Notes: generated by a model not told the origin, from the letters alone. A DNA stretch of 64,000 bases from Eudoraea adriatica DSM 19308 (GCF_000382125.1 NZ_KB907551.1:124001-188000), one strand, 5' to 3'. Shown: positions 47,372 through 56,699, counted from the first letter of the stretch. A program made the numbers and translations.

Positions 47372-47708
47372 TGGTTCAATGGCTGGGGAAATATTAGAAT
47401 CTGAATTGCCTAAAATTGGTTTAGGAATTTAGACAGCGCTTCTCCCGCATGATTGATTTAACGACGAAATTAAACGGTTTAATGCGCTCAGTTTATTTTT
47501 TGTTGTGAAAGAGATGTTTTTTGTCGTGTACGACCAACTTATGTATTTTATCGATAAAGCACACGTCAGAATGGGATCGTAGTTTGTAAGTAAAGTAGTA
47601 TAAAATGATCTGGGGCCCTAAAATATATAGTCGAATAAGCCAGTGTAATTAAACGCTAAAAAATAAAATGATCGGTATAATATAAAGACCTAATTTTCGT
47701 AAATACAA
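47372..47708. other. AT-rich intergenic region upstream of the PorE-like gene
   Basis: This 337-base gap contains no credible gene. It holds a near-palindrome ATTAAAC-G-GTTTAAT around 47467-47484 and a run of T followed by GTCGTGTACGAC at about 47523-47534. The second is an inverted repeat GTCGT/ACGAC and could be an operator for the minus-strand PorE-like gene, whose start is about 150 bases away. I found no TAnnTTTG box here. Confidence 0.4.
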
Positions 47709-47735
47709 TAAAAAAAGGCGCCATATTAGGCACCT
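47709..47735 (-). terminator. Terminator downstream of tatA
   Basis: On the minus strand GGTGCC-TAATAT-GGCGCC forms a 6-bp stem with one G-U pair, followed by a run of seven T. It sits 25 bases after the tatA stop. Confidence 0.75.
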
Positions 47736-47759
47736 CTCTTATTTTAAAAAAATTCCAGA

Positions 47760-47945
47760 TTATTCTTCTTTCTTTTCCTCAAGCTGTTCGTCTTCTTTGG
47801 AGGCGTCTTTAAATTCTTTAATTCCGCTTCCCAACCCGCGCATTAATTCAGGTATTTTTTTGCCCCCGAATAAAAGTAACACAACCATGACGATTATAGC
47901 TATTTGCCAGGGACCTATTGCTAAAAAGGTAATTAATGATACCAT
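47760..47945 (-). CDS. tatA: Twin-arginine translocase subunit TatA/TatE
   Basis: A 61-residue protein with the standard TatA plan. A short N-terminal membrane helix (about residues 10-27, [15 protein letters not shown]) is followed by the hinge [20 protein letters not shown], an amphipathic helix, and an acidic C-terminal tail ([10 protein letters not shown]). TatA multimers form the variable part of the Tat pathway, which exports folded proteins across the inner membrane. No tatB or tatC is nearby. A TACCTTTG box lies 22 bases upstream and a terminator follows, so it is a single-gene unit. Confidence 0.93.
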   Translation of the reverse strand: MVSLITFLAIGPWQIAIIVMVVLLLFGGKKIPELMRGLGSGIKEFKDASKEDEQLEEKKEE

Positions 47946-47967
47946 AATTTTAATATTTAATGGATTA

Positions 47968-47975
47968 CAAAGGTA
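47968..47975 (-). promoter_or_regulatory. Candidate -7 promoter element for tatA
   Basis: The minus strand reads TACCTTTG, an exact TAnnTTTG match and the same sequence as the tRNA-Cys box, 22 bases before the tatA ATG. No TTG at the -33 distance. Confidence 0.5.
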
Positions 47976-48132
47976 CTAAAAAAAGTACTTAATTTACTGT
48001 TAATAATAACGGTAAGATCTATTTTAAATTATAAAAGCCTAAAAATGTATCTTGTACTTAAATTAATAGTAGAGTAAATTTTTGCAACAAGTAAATTTAA
48101 AAGGGATTTAACGCTTAATTCAAATCGAAGGT

Positions 48133-48140
48133 TATCTTTG
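48133..48140 (+). promoter_or_regulatory. Candidate -7 promoter element for the M23 peptidase gene
   Basis: TATCTTTG matches TAnnTTTG and is identical to the gltX box. The ATG at 48147 begins only six bases after it, so the transcript would start at or very near the start codon. The TTG in the box opens the longer frame (48138), which is therefore unlikely. Confidence 0.5.
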
Positions 48141-48146
48141 TGTTTT

Positions 48147-49016
48147 ATGGCAAAAAAAGGTAAAAAAAGAAAAGAAATTCGCAGAAAGCTTCTGCATAAG
48201 TATCGTCTTGTGATACTTAATGAAAGTACTTTCGAAGAAAAAATTTCCTTTAAACTAAGCAGATTGAATGTATTCGTAACCGGATCACTTTTAATTGTGG
48301 GGCTTATTGCTCTAACAATATTACTAATAGCCTTTACCCCTTTAAGGGAATATATTCCGGGCTATTCTTCTACCAAACTGAAGAAGCAGGCTACTGAATT
48401 AACTTATAAGACAGACTCTCTGGTTAGAGTGCTAAATTATACCAATAGGTATTTAGATAATATTAGAATGGTGCTTCGGGGAGATATTGAAAACAATCAG
48501 ATTAATAGGGACTCCCTTTTTGAACAATTCAAAATTGACCCTTCTACTGTAGACCTTTCTCCTATCAGGGAAGACTCCATGCTCAGGGCAGAAGTCGCGC
48601 TTGAGGATAAGTATAATCTTTTTGAAATCAATAAAGAAGGAGGGGGACTGGTGCTATTTTCCCCTGTTAACGGAACAATTTCTCAGGAATACGATGCGCA
48701 GAATAAACATTATGCGGTAGATATAGTGGCCCCAAAAGACACTCCTGTGAAAGCAGTAGCAGCCGGAACCGTAATTTTTTCTGAATGGACAACTGAAACG
48801 GGTTACGTTATAATTATGGAACATAAGAACGGAATACTTTCAGTTTATAAACACAACGGTTCATTGAATAAGGGCCAGGGAGACTTTGTAAGAGCGGGAG
48901 AAGTAATTGCCTCTGTCGGAAATACGGGAGAACTGACAACAGGGCCGCATTTACATTTTGAGCTTTGGAACAACGGCAACCCGGAGAATCCGGCTGATTA
49001 TATTGATTTTAACTAA
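48147..49016 (+). CDS. M23-family (LytM-type) metallopeptidase, membrane anchored
   Basis: A 289-residue protein starting MAKKGKKRKEIRRKL. A single membrane helix follows at about residues 42-66 (VFVTGSLLIVGLIALTILLIAFT), then a periplasmic coiled linker and a C-terminal M23 domain. The zinc ligands are visible: His188 and Asp192 in KHYAVDIVAP, and the H-x-H pair His268/His270 in GPHLHFELWN. Such enzymes cleave peptidoglycan cross-bridges or activate amidases. All catalytic residues are present, so it is probably active and not a degenerate EnvC-type activator. It is followed four bases later by the GH3 gene, so the two are probably co-transcribed. Confidence 0.9.
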   Translation: MAKKGKKRKEIRRKLLHKYRLVILNESTFEEKISFKLSRLNVFVTGSLLIVGLIALTILLIAFTPLREYIPGYSSTKLKKQATELTYKTDSLVRVLNYTNRYLDNIRMVLRGDIENNQINRDSLFEQFKIDPSTVDLSPIREDSMLRAEVALEDKYNLFEINKEGGGLVLFSPVNGTISQEYDAQNKHYAVDIVAPKDTPVKAVAAGTVIFSEWTTETGYVIIMEHKNGILSVYKHNGSLNKGQGDFVRAGEVIASVGNTGELTTGPHLHFELWNNGNPENPADYIDFN

Positions 49017-49021
49017 AAAGG

Positions 49022-50518
49022 ATGTCTTTAAAATCTTTTGCAGCCAGAATTTTTGCGAAAAACATAGCACGTAAAACAGCTAAATGGGCTGGTGAGCCAA
49101 TAAAAAGTCAGGAAAAGGTCTTCCAATATTTAATACGCAAGGCTCAAAACACAAAATTTGGGATTGATCATAATTTTAAACAAATAGCGGACCATTCAGA
49201 ATTTGTAAAGCAAGTTCCGATAAGAGATTATGAAGCGTTGCGTGAATACGTAGAGCAGGCGGTAGCCGGAAACGAGAATGTTCTCTGGCCGGGAAAACCA
49301 ATCTATTTTGCAAAAACTTCAGGAACAACCTCAGGGGCCAAATATATTCCGATCACTTCCGAATCCATTAAAGAACAGGTTCTTGCCTCAAGGAATGCAA
49401 TTCTGAATTATATCCATGAAACCGGGAATGCCGGTTTTGTGGATGGAAAATGGATTTTTCTGCAGGGAAGCCCTGAATTAGATGAACATAACGGGATTAA
49501 AGTTGGAAGATTATCAGGGATATCCGCTCATTATGTACCAAATTATCTCCAAAAAAACCGTTTGCCCAGCTGGGAAACAAATTGTATTGAGGACTGGGAG
49601 ACCAAAGTTGAAAAAATCGTAAATGAAACAATAAATGAAGATATGACACTTATTGCCGGCATACCTTCATGGGTTCAGATGTATTTTGAAAAATTAAAAT
49701 CCAGGAGCAATAAAAATATAAGTACGTTATTCAAAAATTTTAATCTATTTATTTATGGAGGGGTCAATTATGAACCCTATAGGGCAAAATTCGAAGAACT
49801 TATGGGCCGCCGTGTTGATAGCATAGAATTATTTCCGGCAAGTGAAGGATTTTTTGCGTATCAGAATTCTCAAAAAGAGTCGGGAATGTTGTTATTGCTC
49901 AACTCAGGGATTTTCTATGAATTTGTAAAAGCAGACGAGTTTTTTGAGGACCACCCCAAACGGCTTACAATAGGTGAAGTGGATTTAGATATAAACTATG
50001 TGATGATTATATCTACCAATGCCGGTTTATGGGGATATAACCTGGGAGATACCATTCGGTTTATTTCAACAAATCCATATAAAGTTGTAGTTACCGGCCG
50101 CATAAAGCACTTTATTTCTGCCTTTGGCGAACACGTTATAGCAAAAGAGGTTGAGGAGGCAATGCAAAGGGCGGTTGAATTATGCGATGCCTCCATAAAT
50201 GAGTTCACGGTAGCACCACAAATTACCCCTGAAAAGGATGAACTGCCATACCACGAATGGTTCATTGAATTTGAGAAAAAACCGGCAGACATGACTAAAT
50301 TCATTGATATTCTTGATGAGACACTTCAAGAACAAAACAGCTACTACTTTGATCTTATTGAGGGTAAAATACTACAGCGTTTAAAGATTACCACCATTAA
50401 AAAAGGAGGGTTTCAGGAATTTATGAAGTCCATTGGAAAACTCGGGGGGCAGAATAAAGTACAACGCCTTTCCAATGACAGGTCAGTTGCGGATAAGCTG
50501 GTCGCCCAGAAAGAATAA
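49022..50518 (+). CDS. GH3 auxin-responsive-promoter-family protein (adenylate-forming acyl-acid amido synthetase-like)
   Basis: A 498-residue protein of the GH3 family, part of the ANL adenylating superfamily. Plant members conjugate amino acids to jasmonate or auxin; bacterial members are common in Bacteroidetes, with unknown substrate. The ATP/AMP signature is seen as YFAKTSGTTSGAKYIPIT near residue 105. The second nucleotide motif is FPASEGFFAYQ near 278, and VVTGRIKHFISAFGEHV near 355 forms the hinge to the C-terminal lid. The full length is normal. It begins five bases after the M23 gene stop, so shared expression is likely. The functional link to peptidoglycan is only positional. Confidence 0.88.
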   Translation: MSLKSFAARIFAKNIARKTAKWAGEPIKSQEKVFQYLIRKAQNTKFGIDHNFKQIADHSEFVKQVPIRDYEALREYVEQAVAGNENVLWPGKPIYFAKTSGTTSGAKYIPITSESIKEQVLASRNAILNYIHETGNAGFVDGKWIFLQGSPELDEHNGIKVGRLSGISAHYVPNYLQKNRLPSWETNCIEDWETKVEKIVNETINEDMTLIAGIPSWVQMYFEKLKSRSNKNISTLFKNFNLFIYGGVNYEPYRAKFEELMGRRVDSIELFPASEGFFAYQNSQKESGMLLLLNSGIFYEFVKADEFFEDHPKRLTIGEVDLDINYVMIISTNAGLWGYNLGDTIRFISTNPYKVVVTGRIKHFISAFGEHVIAKEVEEAMQRAVELCDASINEFTVAPQITPEKDELPYHEWFIEFEKKPADMTKFIDILDETLQEQNSYYFDLIEGKILQRLKITTIKKGGFQEFMKSIGKLGGQNKVQRLSNDRSVADKLVAQKE

Positions 50519-50606
50519 TTTAAATAATTTTAGTTTCGGGATGATATCATATTCCCCTGCCAGAGACTTAATTTCAGAGACCTATTTAAATCAAAATTTT
50601 AAAATG

Positions 50607-50614
50607 TAATTTTG
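50607..50614 (+). promoter_or_regulatory. Candidate -7 promoter element for the 561-residue protein gene
   Basis: TAATTTTG matches TAnnTTTG and ends nine bases before the ATG at 50624. No TTG at the -33 distance. The short distance implies a very short leader. Confidence 0.4.
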
Positions 50615-50623
50615 CCATGACCA

Positions 50624-52309
50624 ATGGAGAAATTTAAAGACAATACCAGAGCACAGGAATCTACAAATGCTATTGAACGCATGTATATTACGATGCGTCA
50701 TTTATTTAACAGAGGTTTTTATAAACCAACCGGTGTCTCGGGTGAAACTCTGCGAAATGCCCTTTTATCCTTACATCCGGAAATTTACGGTTCCGTTGCA
50801 GAGGAGAAGACGGAACTCAATGGGCTGATTTATGTTTTGGAAAGACTGCCTTCCGGAATAGAGCAATGCAGGTATATTAATCTAACCTCAGATGAAGGTT
50901 ATGGCAAATCACATTTTAAGCCGATTATTCCGCCCAAGAGAAGGAGAAATTGCTACAGAATAGATAGCGAGCAGATGAATATTGAGATCACCAGAGGGCG
51001 CTCAGATATTTATGATATTCTCACTCACCTTACATTTTTATATATAGAAGCAGATAAGATCTGTTGGCGTGTGTTAATTGAAGATACAAATGAGACTATT
51101 CGCGATTGGAAAAAACTGGAGAAAGCAGCTACCAAGGCGAAGCTTACTCAGGAGGAAAAGGAAACTGCATTAATTCATACCGCAAACATACTTGGGAGGT
51201 CATTTGTTGAGGTTTTAGAAGTTTATAAAAAACTGGCCACAAAAAAAGAACCGGAAAGATTTTTAAAGATTCTGTATTGGTTAGGCAAATTATCTATTGA
51301 AGAAGAAACGGGGGGCGAGAAGAGGGTAATTACCTTTAGCAGTATGTTAAGGGATCGTCTTGGGCATCATATTCATGGTGAAATATGGGCAAAGACCATA
51401 AAGAAGACCCTGAAGAAACACAATTTATTAAAGAGGCCAATTCACATTATTAGTGCCAATATGCATAGCGTGGTTAATTCTTTGTTTGCCAGAAAGGCAC
51501 TTAGAAAAGAGTTCCCGGAAAACGGCACATTAGAAATATATGAGGCATTAAGCTCCCCCGATAATATTGCTATGCGAAATAAGGTCATTGCTATGGCAAA
51601 GAAGAATGGAATGATATTTTTGCCGGATACCTCCGGAACAAATATTGATGTCCAGATATTTGACCTGGCTAAATTAGGCAATGATGCATGTTGTTATGAT
51701 CTTAACATGGACCTCCCTGATGATAAAAAACCTCTTATATTTGTAATGGACTATGCCTTTGGGGAGCAGGCGTACGAAACCATTGACGAACTTTTGAAAC
51801 CCTATGTTTTAGAAAATGACAAAAACATCTTTTTGGATGTGGCTTCAATTTCAATTATGGGAAAAGCTGGTATTCTTGAAGGCGGGAAAGGAGATTTAAT
51901 GATACCGTCTGCGCATATTTTTGAGGGTACAGCAGATAACTACCCATTTAAAAACGAACTAAGCGCATCTGATTTTGAGGGGAATGGATTAAAAGTCCTT
52001 GAGGGCACTATGGTAACCGTATTGGGAACTTCCCTGCAAAATAAGGATATTTTGCGATTTTTTCATGAATCAACCTGGAATGCAATAGGACTGGAAATGG
52101 AAGGAGTACATTATCAAAAAGCAATTCAGGCGGCCTCTAAGATTCGGAAAAGTATCAGGGAAGAGGTAAAGGTAAGATATGCCTATTATGCTTCAGATAA
52201 CCCATTGGAATCCGGCAGCACATTAGCTTCGGGCGGGTTGGGAACGACAGGTGTAAAACCAACCTATTTAATTACAGATAAAATACTTAAACAAATTTTT
52301 AATTCCTGA
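50624..52309 (+). CDS. Conserved flavobacterial protein (DUF6909-like) with nucleoside-phosphorylase-like C-terminus
   Basis: A 561-residue cytoplasmic protein without signal peptide or membrane helices. It resembles a conserved Bacteroidetes family that I recall as DUF6909, though I am unsure of the number. The first 250 residues are helical with a basic patch (PPKRRRNCYRIDSEQMNIEI). The second half (from about residue 270, RPIHIISANMHSVVNSLFAR) is alpha/beta. It ends with GTMVTVLGTSLQNKDILRFF and GLEMEGVHYQKAIQAA near residue 488; the E-x-E-G-x-x-x-x-x-A part recalls the catalytic segment of purine/MTA nucleoside phosphorylases. The gene sits between the GH3 gene and the Wzz-like gene, two bases before the latter. 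Function is unknown. Confidence 0.7.
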   Translation: MEKFKDNTRAQESTNAIERMYITMRHLFNRGFYKPTGVSGETLRNALLSLHPEIYGSVAEEKTELNGLIYVLERLPSGIEQCRYINLTSDEGYGKSHFKPIIPPKRRRNCYRIDSEQMNIEITRGRSDIYDILTHLTFLYIEADKICWRVLIEDTNETIRDWKKLEKAATKAKLTQEEKETALIHTANILGRSFVEVLEVYKKLATKKEPERFLKILYWLGKLSIEEETGGEKRVITFSSMLRDRLGHHIHGEIWAKTIKKTLKKHNLLKRPIHIISANMHSVVNSLFARKALRKEFPENGTLEIYEALSSPDNIAMRNKVIAMAKKNGMIFLPDTSGTNIDVQIFDLAKLGNDACCYDLNMDLPDDKKPLIFVMDYAFGEQAYETIDELLKPYVLENDKNIFLDVASISIMGKAGILEGGKGDLMIPSAHIFEGTADNYPFKNELSASDFEGNGLKVLEGTMVTVLGTSLQNKDILRFFHESTWNAIGLEMEGVHYQKAIQAASKIRKSIREEVKVRYAYYASDNPLESGSTLASGGLGTTGVKPTYLITDKILKQIFNS

Positions 52310-52311
52310 AT

Positions 52312-53310
52312 ATGGCAGATCAACAAACACCGAAAGAAACCACGTCAAATGATGAAATAGATTTGGGACAATTATTTAATATGATTGGCAGGGGTTTTAA
52401 GAATGTATTTAACTGGTTTTTAAGGGGTTTCCTTTATTTTAAAAAGAACTTTCTGATTTTATTAGGTTTGGCTGTAGTTGGTGCAATTCTGGGTTTTGGG
52501 TTAAATCAAATTGTGTCTGAAAAATTTAAGACAGAAGCGATTGTTAAGCCCAATTTCGAAAGCAAGGATTATTTATATGACGTCGTGAATGAAGTTCAGG
52601 CCAAAATTAAATCAGGCGACACAGTTTTCTTTAATGCAATTGGGTTTAAAAATACAGGTTTAAAGGGCTATGATATAGAGATAGACCAAATTTTGGTTAA
52701 AAGTAACGCTGAAGACAATCTGGAATATCTGGAGCTTCTGGAGAAATTTCAGGAAAATGGACTGGTTTCAGATATCATAAGATCTGAGCTTCTCAACAAG
52801 AGCTCCCTTGAACATAGAATTACGTTTACCTATAAGGACGCAAAGAACGGACCAAAATTTACGCAGAAGGTCATGGAATACATCAATTCTAATAATTACT
52901 ATAATGAATTAATAAAAATAAACCAGGAAAATGCGAAAATAAGAATAAGACAAGATGAAAACTTATTGGCTCAAATAGATGAATTAATTACAAGGTATTC
53001 AGATAAAATGGCTGCTACGGATAGTCAATTTAATGAACAGCGAATTATATTAGATAATGAGAAACAATTGAATATTACGGAACTATTTGAATTAAAAAGC
53101 AATCTTATTCGGGATATAGAAAGGAAAAAAATAGAACTCCAGGAACAAAAAGACGCTATTAGCATCATTTACTTGGGGGAATCTCATTTAGAGCAAAATT
53201 CCTTTTTTGGGAAGAAAGTTGTATTACTACCGCTTATTTTTATCTCGATTTTCTTCCTGATTGATATCTTCAAATATTTAAACAAAAAAGCCGGTGAAAT
53301 TGCAAATTGA
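52312..53310 (+). CDS. Wzz-like polysaccharide chain-length/co-polymerase protein
   Basis: A 332-residue inner-membrane protein with two membrane helices, at about residues 43-68 (FKKNFLILLGLAVVGAILGF) and 302-324 (VVLLPLIFISIFFLIDIFKY). A large periplasmic domain of about 230 residues, with coiled-coil segments, lies between them. This is the layout of polysaccharide co-polymerases (Wzz), which set glycan chain length with Wzy. No PxxP motif is clear near TM2, so the assignment rests on topology, on the N-terminal EIDLGQLFNMIGRGF stretch and on its place directly before rfbBACD and the wzx/wzy genes. It starts two bases after the previous stop, suggesting co-transcription. Confidence 0.7.
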   Translation: MADQQTPKETTSNDEIDLGQLFNMIGRGFKNVFNWFLRGFLYFKKNFLILLGLAVVGAILGFGLNQIVSEKFKTEAIVKPNFESKDYLYDVVNEVQAKIKSGDTVFFNAIGFKNTGLKGYDIEIDQILVKSNAEDNLEYLELLEKFQENGLVSDIIRSELLNKSSLEHRITFTYKDAKNGPKFTQKVMEYINSNNYYNELIKINQENAKIRIRQDENLLAQIDELITRYSDKMAATDSQFNEQRIILDNEKQLNITELFELKSNLIRDIERKKIELQEQKDAISIIYLGESHLEQNSFFGKKVVLLPLIFISIFFLIDIFKYLNKKAGEIAN

Positions 53311-53403
53311 TTGTGTTGTGTGTTATATGAAGGATAAATTAATATTCCATTTTTTTAAAACATACAAAGAACAAAAGTCCGGTATCAAAAAAACCAAATT
53401 TTT

Positions 53404-54447
53404 ATGAATATTTTAATAACAGGGGGGGCAGGATTTATTGGCTCGCACGTTGTACGCAGATTTGTAACTAATTATCCGGATTATCATATTTATAATTTGG
53501 ACGCACTTACTTATGCTGGGAATTTGGAAAATCTCAGGGACATTGAAGATTACCCCAATTATACTTTTTTAAAGGGAGATATTTTGGATGCACCTTTTCT
53601 AAATCAAATCTTTGAAAAATACAAATTTGACGGGGTAATTCACCTCGCGGCGGAATCACATGTTGATCGCTCTATTACTGACCCGCTGTCTTTTGTTCGT
53701 ACCAACATCATTGGCACCGTAAATTTATTGAATATATCGCGGGATTTTTGGAAAGAAAAAAAAGATAACAAGCGCTTTTATCATATCAGCACGGATGAAG
53801 TTTATGGCTCATTAGGCGCAGATGGCATGTTTACTGAAGAGACACCTTATGACCCTAATTCGCCCTATTCTGCTTCAAAAGCCAGTTCCGACCACTTTGT
53901 AAGGGCTTATGGTGAGACCTACGGGCTGCCTTATGTAATCACCAATTGCTCTAACAATTACGGACCTAATCATTTTCCTGAAAAACTCATTCCACTTTTC
54001 GTAAATAATATCATTGAAAATAAACCCTTGCCTGTTTATGGGGATGGCAAGTACACGCGAGACTGGCTGTTTGTAAAAGACCATGCGGCAGCGATTGACT
54101 TGGTTTTTCATAAGGGTAAAAACCGGGAGACCTACAATATTGGCGGTTTCAATGAATGGCAGAATATTGAGTTGGTCAAGCTCCTTTGCAGGTTAATGGA
54201 TGAAAAATTAAACAGGCCTGCTGGAACATCTGAAAAACTTATAACTTACGTGAGAGACAGGCCGGGGCATGATTTGAGATACGCGATAGACGCAAGTAAA
54301 ATAAACAGAGAACTTGGCTGGAAACCTTCCGTTACTTTTGAGCAGGGCCTGGAACTAACTATTGATTGGTATCTTGAGAATCAAGAATGGTTAGATCATG
54401 TTACTTCCGGCGATTATCAGGAGTATTATGAAAAGATGTATAAATAG
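53404..54447 (+). CDS. rfbB: dTDP-glucose 4,6-dehydratase
   Basis: A 347-residue short-chain dehydrogenase/reductase, the second step of dTDP-L-rhamnose synthesis. The NAD-binding GGAGFIG is at residues 7-13, [11 protein letters not shown] near 80 is characteristic of Rml[12 protein letters not shown] near 130 gives the catalytic Thr-Asp-Glu, and [15 protein letters not shown] near 155 carries the Tyr-x-x-x-Lys pair. [15 protein letters not shown] and DWLFVKDH confirm the class. It is followed after 26 bases by rfbA; the whole rfbBACD set is intact in order and overlapping, which implies one transcript. Confidence 0.95.
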   Translation: MNILITGGAGFIGSHVVRRFVTNYPDYHIYNLDALTYAGNLENLRDIEDYPNYTFLKGDILDAPFLNQIFEKYKFDGVIHLAAESHVDRSITDPLSFVRTNIIGTVNLLNISRDFWKEKKDNKRFYHISTDEVYGSLGADGMFTEETPYDPNSPYSASKASSDHFVRAYGETYGLPYVITNCSNNYGPNHFPEKLIPLFVNNIIENKPLPVYGDGKYTRDWLFVKDHAAAIDLVFHKGKNRETYNIGGFNEWQNIELVKLLCRLMDEKLNRPAGTSEKLITYVRDRPGHDLRYAIDASKINRELGWKPSVTFEQGLELTIDWYLENQEWLDHVTSGDYQEYYEKMYK

Positions 54448-54473
54448 TGATGTACAAATAAATAGTTTTATAA

Positions 54474-55343
54474 ATGAAAGGGATAGTACTGGCTGGAGGG
54501 TCTGGAACACGTCTGCATCCATTAACATTATCAGTAAGCAAGCAATTAATGCCTATCTATGATAAGCCCATGATATACTATCCGCTATCTACGCTTATGT
54601 ATGCAGGCATTAGAGAAATGCTTATTATTGCAACACCTAAAGACCTTCCACTCTTTAGAGATCTTTTAGGAGATGGTAAAAAGTATGGCTGCAGTTTTTC
54701 GTACGCAGTTCAGGAAGCACCCAATGGCCTTGCCGAAGCTTTTATAATTGGAGCTGATTTTATTGGGGAAGATAAGGTTGCACTGATACTGGGGGACAAT
54801 ATTTTTTATGGTTCTGGCCTTGCTAAGCTCTTGCAATCTAATAATGATCCGGAGGGCGGTATCATCTATGCGTATAGGGTGCATGATCCGGAACGTTATG
54901 GTGTTGTGGAATTTGATGGTGAAGGGAAGGTTATCAGCATAGAAGAAAAACCTGAAGAACCTAAATCTAATTATGCTGTACCCGGGATTTATTTCTATGA
55001 CAACAGCGTTGTAGAGATTGCTAAGAATATATCCCCGAGTAGCAGAGGGGAAATAGAAATAACGGATGTAAATAAAATGTATTTGAGTCAGGGAAAGCTA
55101 AATGTAAGCATTTTAGACAGAGGTACGGCATGGTTGGATACAGGTACCTTTCAATCCCTTTTGCAGGCTTCTCAATTTGTTGAGGTTATTGAGGAACGAC
55201 AAGGCCTTAAAATCGGTGCGATAGAGGCTGCGGCTTATGAAATGGGTTATATAGATAAAGAACAATTTAAAGATTTAGCAAAACCTCTTATGAAAAGTGG
55301 CTATGGAATTAACTTGTTAGGAATTTTAAATAAACATCAATGA
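54474..55343 (+). CDS. rfbA: Glucose-1-phosphate thymidylyltransferase
   Basis: A 289-residue enzyme that makes dTDP-glucose from dTTP and glucose 1-phosphate, the first step of dTDP-L-rhamnose synthesis. The nucleotide-binding start [20 protein letters not shown] is at residues 6-25, followed by [20 protein letters not shown]. The metal-binding [10 protein letters not shown] is near residue 108, and the class motif [20 protein letters not shown] near 160. Length is that of the short (RmlA) form. The last four bases overlap the start of rfbC (ATGA). Confidence 0.95.
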   Translation: MKGIVLAGGSGTRLHPLTLSVSKQLMPIYDKPMIYYPLSTLMYAGIREMLIIATPKDLPLFRDLLGDGKKYGCSFSYAVQEAPNGLAEAFIIGADFIGEDKVALILGDNIFYGSGLAKLLQSNNDPEGGIIYAYRVHDPERYGVVEFDGEGKVISIEEKPEEPKSNYAVPGIYFYDNSVVEIAKNISPSSRGEIEITDVNKMYLSQGKLNVSILDRGTAWLDTGTFQSLLQASQFVEVIEERQGLKIGAIEAAAYEMGYIDKEQFKDLAKPLMKSGYGINLLGILNKHQ

Positions 55344-55888
55344 CTGTATCGGTGACTAAGTTAAAGGGATGTTTTGTTTTAACTCCTAAGTTATTCAATG
55401 ACGAGAGGGGTTATTTTTTTGAGAGTTTCAACAAACAGTCTTTTGAACAAGCTATTGGTAAAAGAATAAATTTCGTTCAGGATAATCAATCTTATTCAAC
55501 TTATGGCGTAATTAGGGGGTTACATTATCAAACCGGGGAATATGCTCAGGCAAAATTAGTAAGGGTACTCAAAGGAAGTATTTTAGATATTGTTGTAGAT
55601 CTAAGAAAAAATTCCCCAACTTTTGGTCAACATTTAGCCTTAGAATTGACTGATATAGACAAAAAGCAACTTTTTATACCCAGGGGGTTTGCCCATGGCT
55701 TTGTAGTTTTGAGTGATACTGCAGAAATTTTTTATAAATGCGACAATTACTACAATAAAGAAGCAGAAGGAGGAATTATTTATAATGATAATCAATTTAA
55801 TATTGATTGGAAGCTTCCTGATGATAAACTTATTATTTCTGAAAAGGATTTGATGCTCCCAACATTAAAAAATGCCAAAATGCCATGA
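55340..55888 (+). CDS. rfbC: dTDP-4-dehydrorhamnose 3,5-epimerase
   Basis: A 182-residue cupin enzyme, the third step of dTDP-L-rhamnose synthesis. [16 protein letters not shown] near residue 28 and [20 protein letters not shown] near 48 are the family signatures, with the catalytic histidine in RGLHYQ and the substrate-contacting residues around it. [19 protein letters not shown] and [21 protein letters not shown] follow. Both ends overlap by four bases with rfbA and rfbD, so the four genes are translationally coupled. Confidence 0.94.
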   Translation: MTVSVTKLKGCFVLTPKLFNDERGYFFESFNKQSFEQAIGKRINFVQDNQSYSTYGVIRGLHYQTGEYAQAKLVRVLKGSILDIVVDLRKNSPTFGQHLALELTDIDKKQLFIPRGFAHGFVVLSDTAEIFYKCDNYYNKEAEGGIIYNDNQFNIDWKLPDDKLIISEKDLMLPTLKNAKMP

Positions 55889-56655
55889 ATATTTTAGTGA
55901 CCGGAGCAAACGGACAGTTAGGCAAATGTTTAAGGAAAATTGCTGGAAATTATGATGCCTTGCATTTTAAATTTATGGATTCTAAAGCATTGGACATAAC
56001 CAATACAGGGAGCATAAATGAAGCCTTTGAATTTGAGCAATTCGATTATTGCATTAACTGCGCGGCCTATACAAATGTAGAACAGGCCGAAAAAACACCG
56101 GAAATAGCATTTGCCGTAAATTCGGATGGAGTTAAAAATATTGCTACAGCCTGCAAGAACAAAGATGTGGTTCTGATTCATATTTCGACCGATTACGTCT
56201 TTGATGGGAAGAAGGAAGAGGGGTATTTGACTACAGATTTGCCTAATCCAATCAATCAATACGGCAAGTCAAAACTAGCCGGAGAAAGTTTTATCCAGGA
56301 AATAACGAATAAATATTTCATCATCAGGGCCTCATGGTTGTATTCAGAATTCGGGAATAATTTCTATAAGACAATAATGAATAAAGCCAAAACAGAGAAG
56401 GTACTTTATATTACAGATGAACAAACAGGATGCCCAACAAATGCAAATAATCTGGCAAAATATATTTTAAATTTAATTACTTCGCCTAAAACGGAATATG
56501 GTATTTATCATTTTACAGATGGGAAAGCCATGACATGGTTTGATTTTGCAAAAGAAATATTGAGAGAAACCAACCTGGATAAGAAAGTTAGGGTAAAAAA
56601 GGCTAAGAATTATCGTACTTTTGCCAAAAGACCAAAGAACAGCGTTATAATTTAA
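55885..56655 (+). CDS. rfbD: dTDP-4-dehydrorhamnose reductase, shortened at the C-terminus
   Basis: A 256-residue SDR enzyme that makes dTDP-L-rhamnose from dTDP-4-keto-L-rhamnose with NAD(P)H. The [20 protein letters not shown] cofactor motif, NCAAYTNVEQAE, HISTDYVFDG near residue 95 and NQYGKSKLAGE (Tyr-x-x-x-Lys) near 128 are all present, as is the substrate region ITDEQTGCPTNANNLA. The usual ending after KRPKNS, a helix of roughly 25-40 residues in most RmlD proteins, is absent: the frame stops at KRPKNSVII. The enzyme may still work, since the active site is intact, but this gene is shorter than usual and is worth a check for a frameshift. Confidence 0.9.
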   Translation: MNILVTGANGQLGKCLRKIAGNYDALHFKFMDSKALDITNTGSINEAFEFEQFDYCINCAAYTNVEQAEKTPEIAFAVNSDGVKNIATACKNKDVVLIHISTDYVFDGKKEEGYLTTDLPNPINQYGKSKLAGESFIQEITNKYFIIRASWLYSEFGNNFYKTIMNKAKTEKVLYITDEQTGCPTNANNLAKYILNLITSPKTEYGIYHFTDGKAMTWFDFAKEILRETNLDKKVRVKKAKNYRTFAKRPKNSVII

Positions 56656-56699
56656 GCGTAAGCCAAAAATCTTCTGACTGTATTTCGAATATACAAGAC

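Noticed and set aside
24810-47534. Similar T-run plus TCGTGT stretches upstream of the sprC-like gene (about 24811-24820) and the PorE-like gene (about 47517-47529)
   Set aside because: The shared core is only about six bases plus a T-run, the distances to the starts differ (about 90 and 150 bases), and no third example was found.
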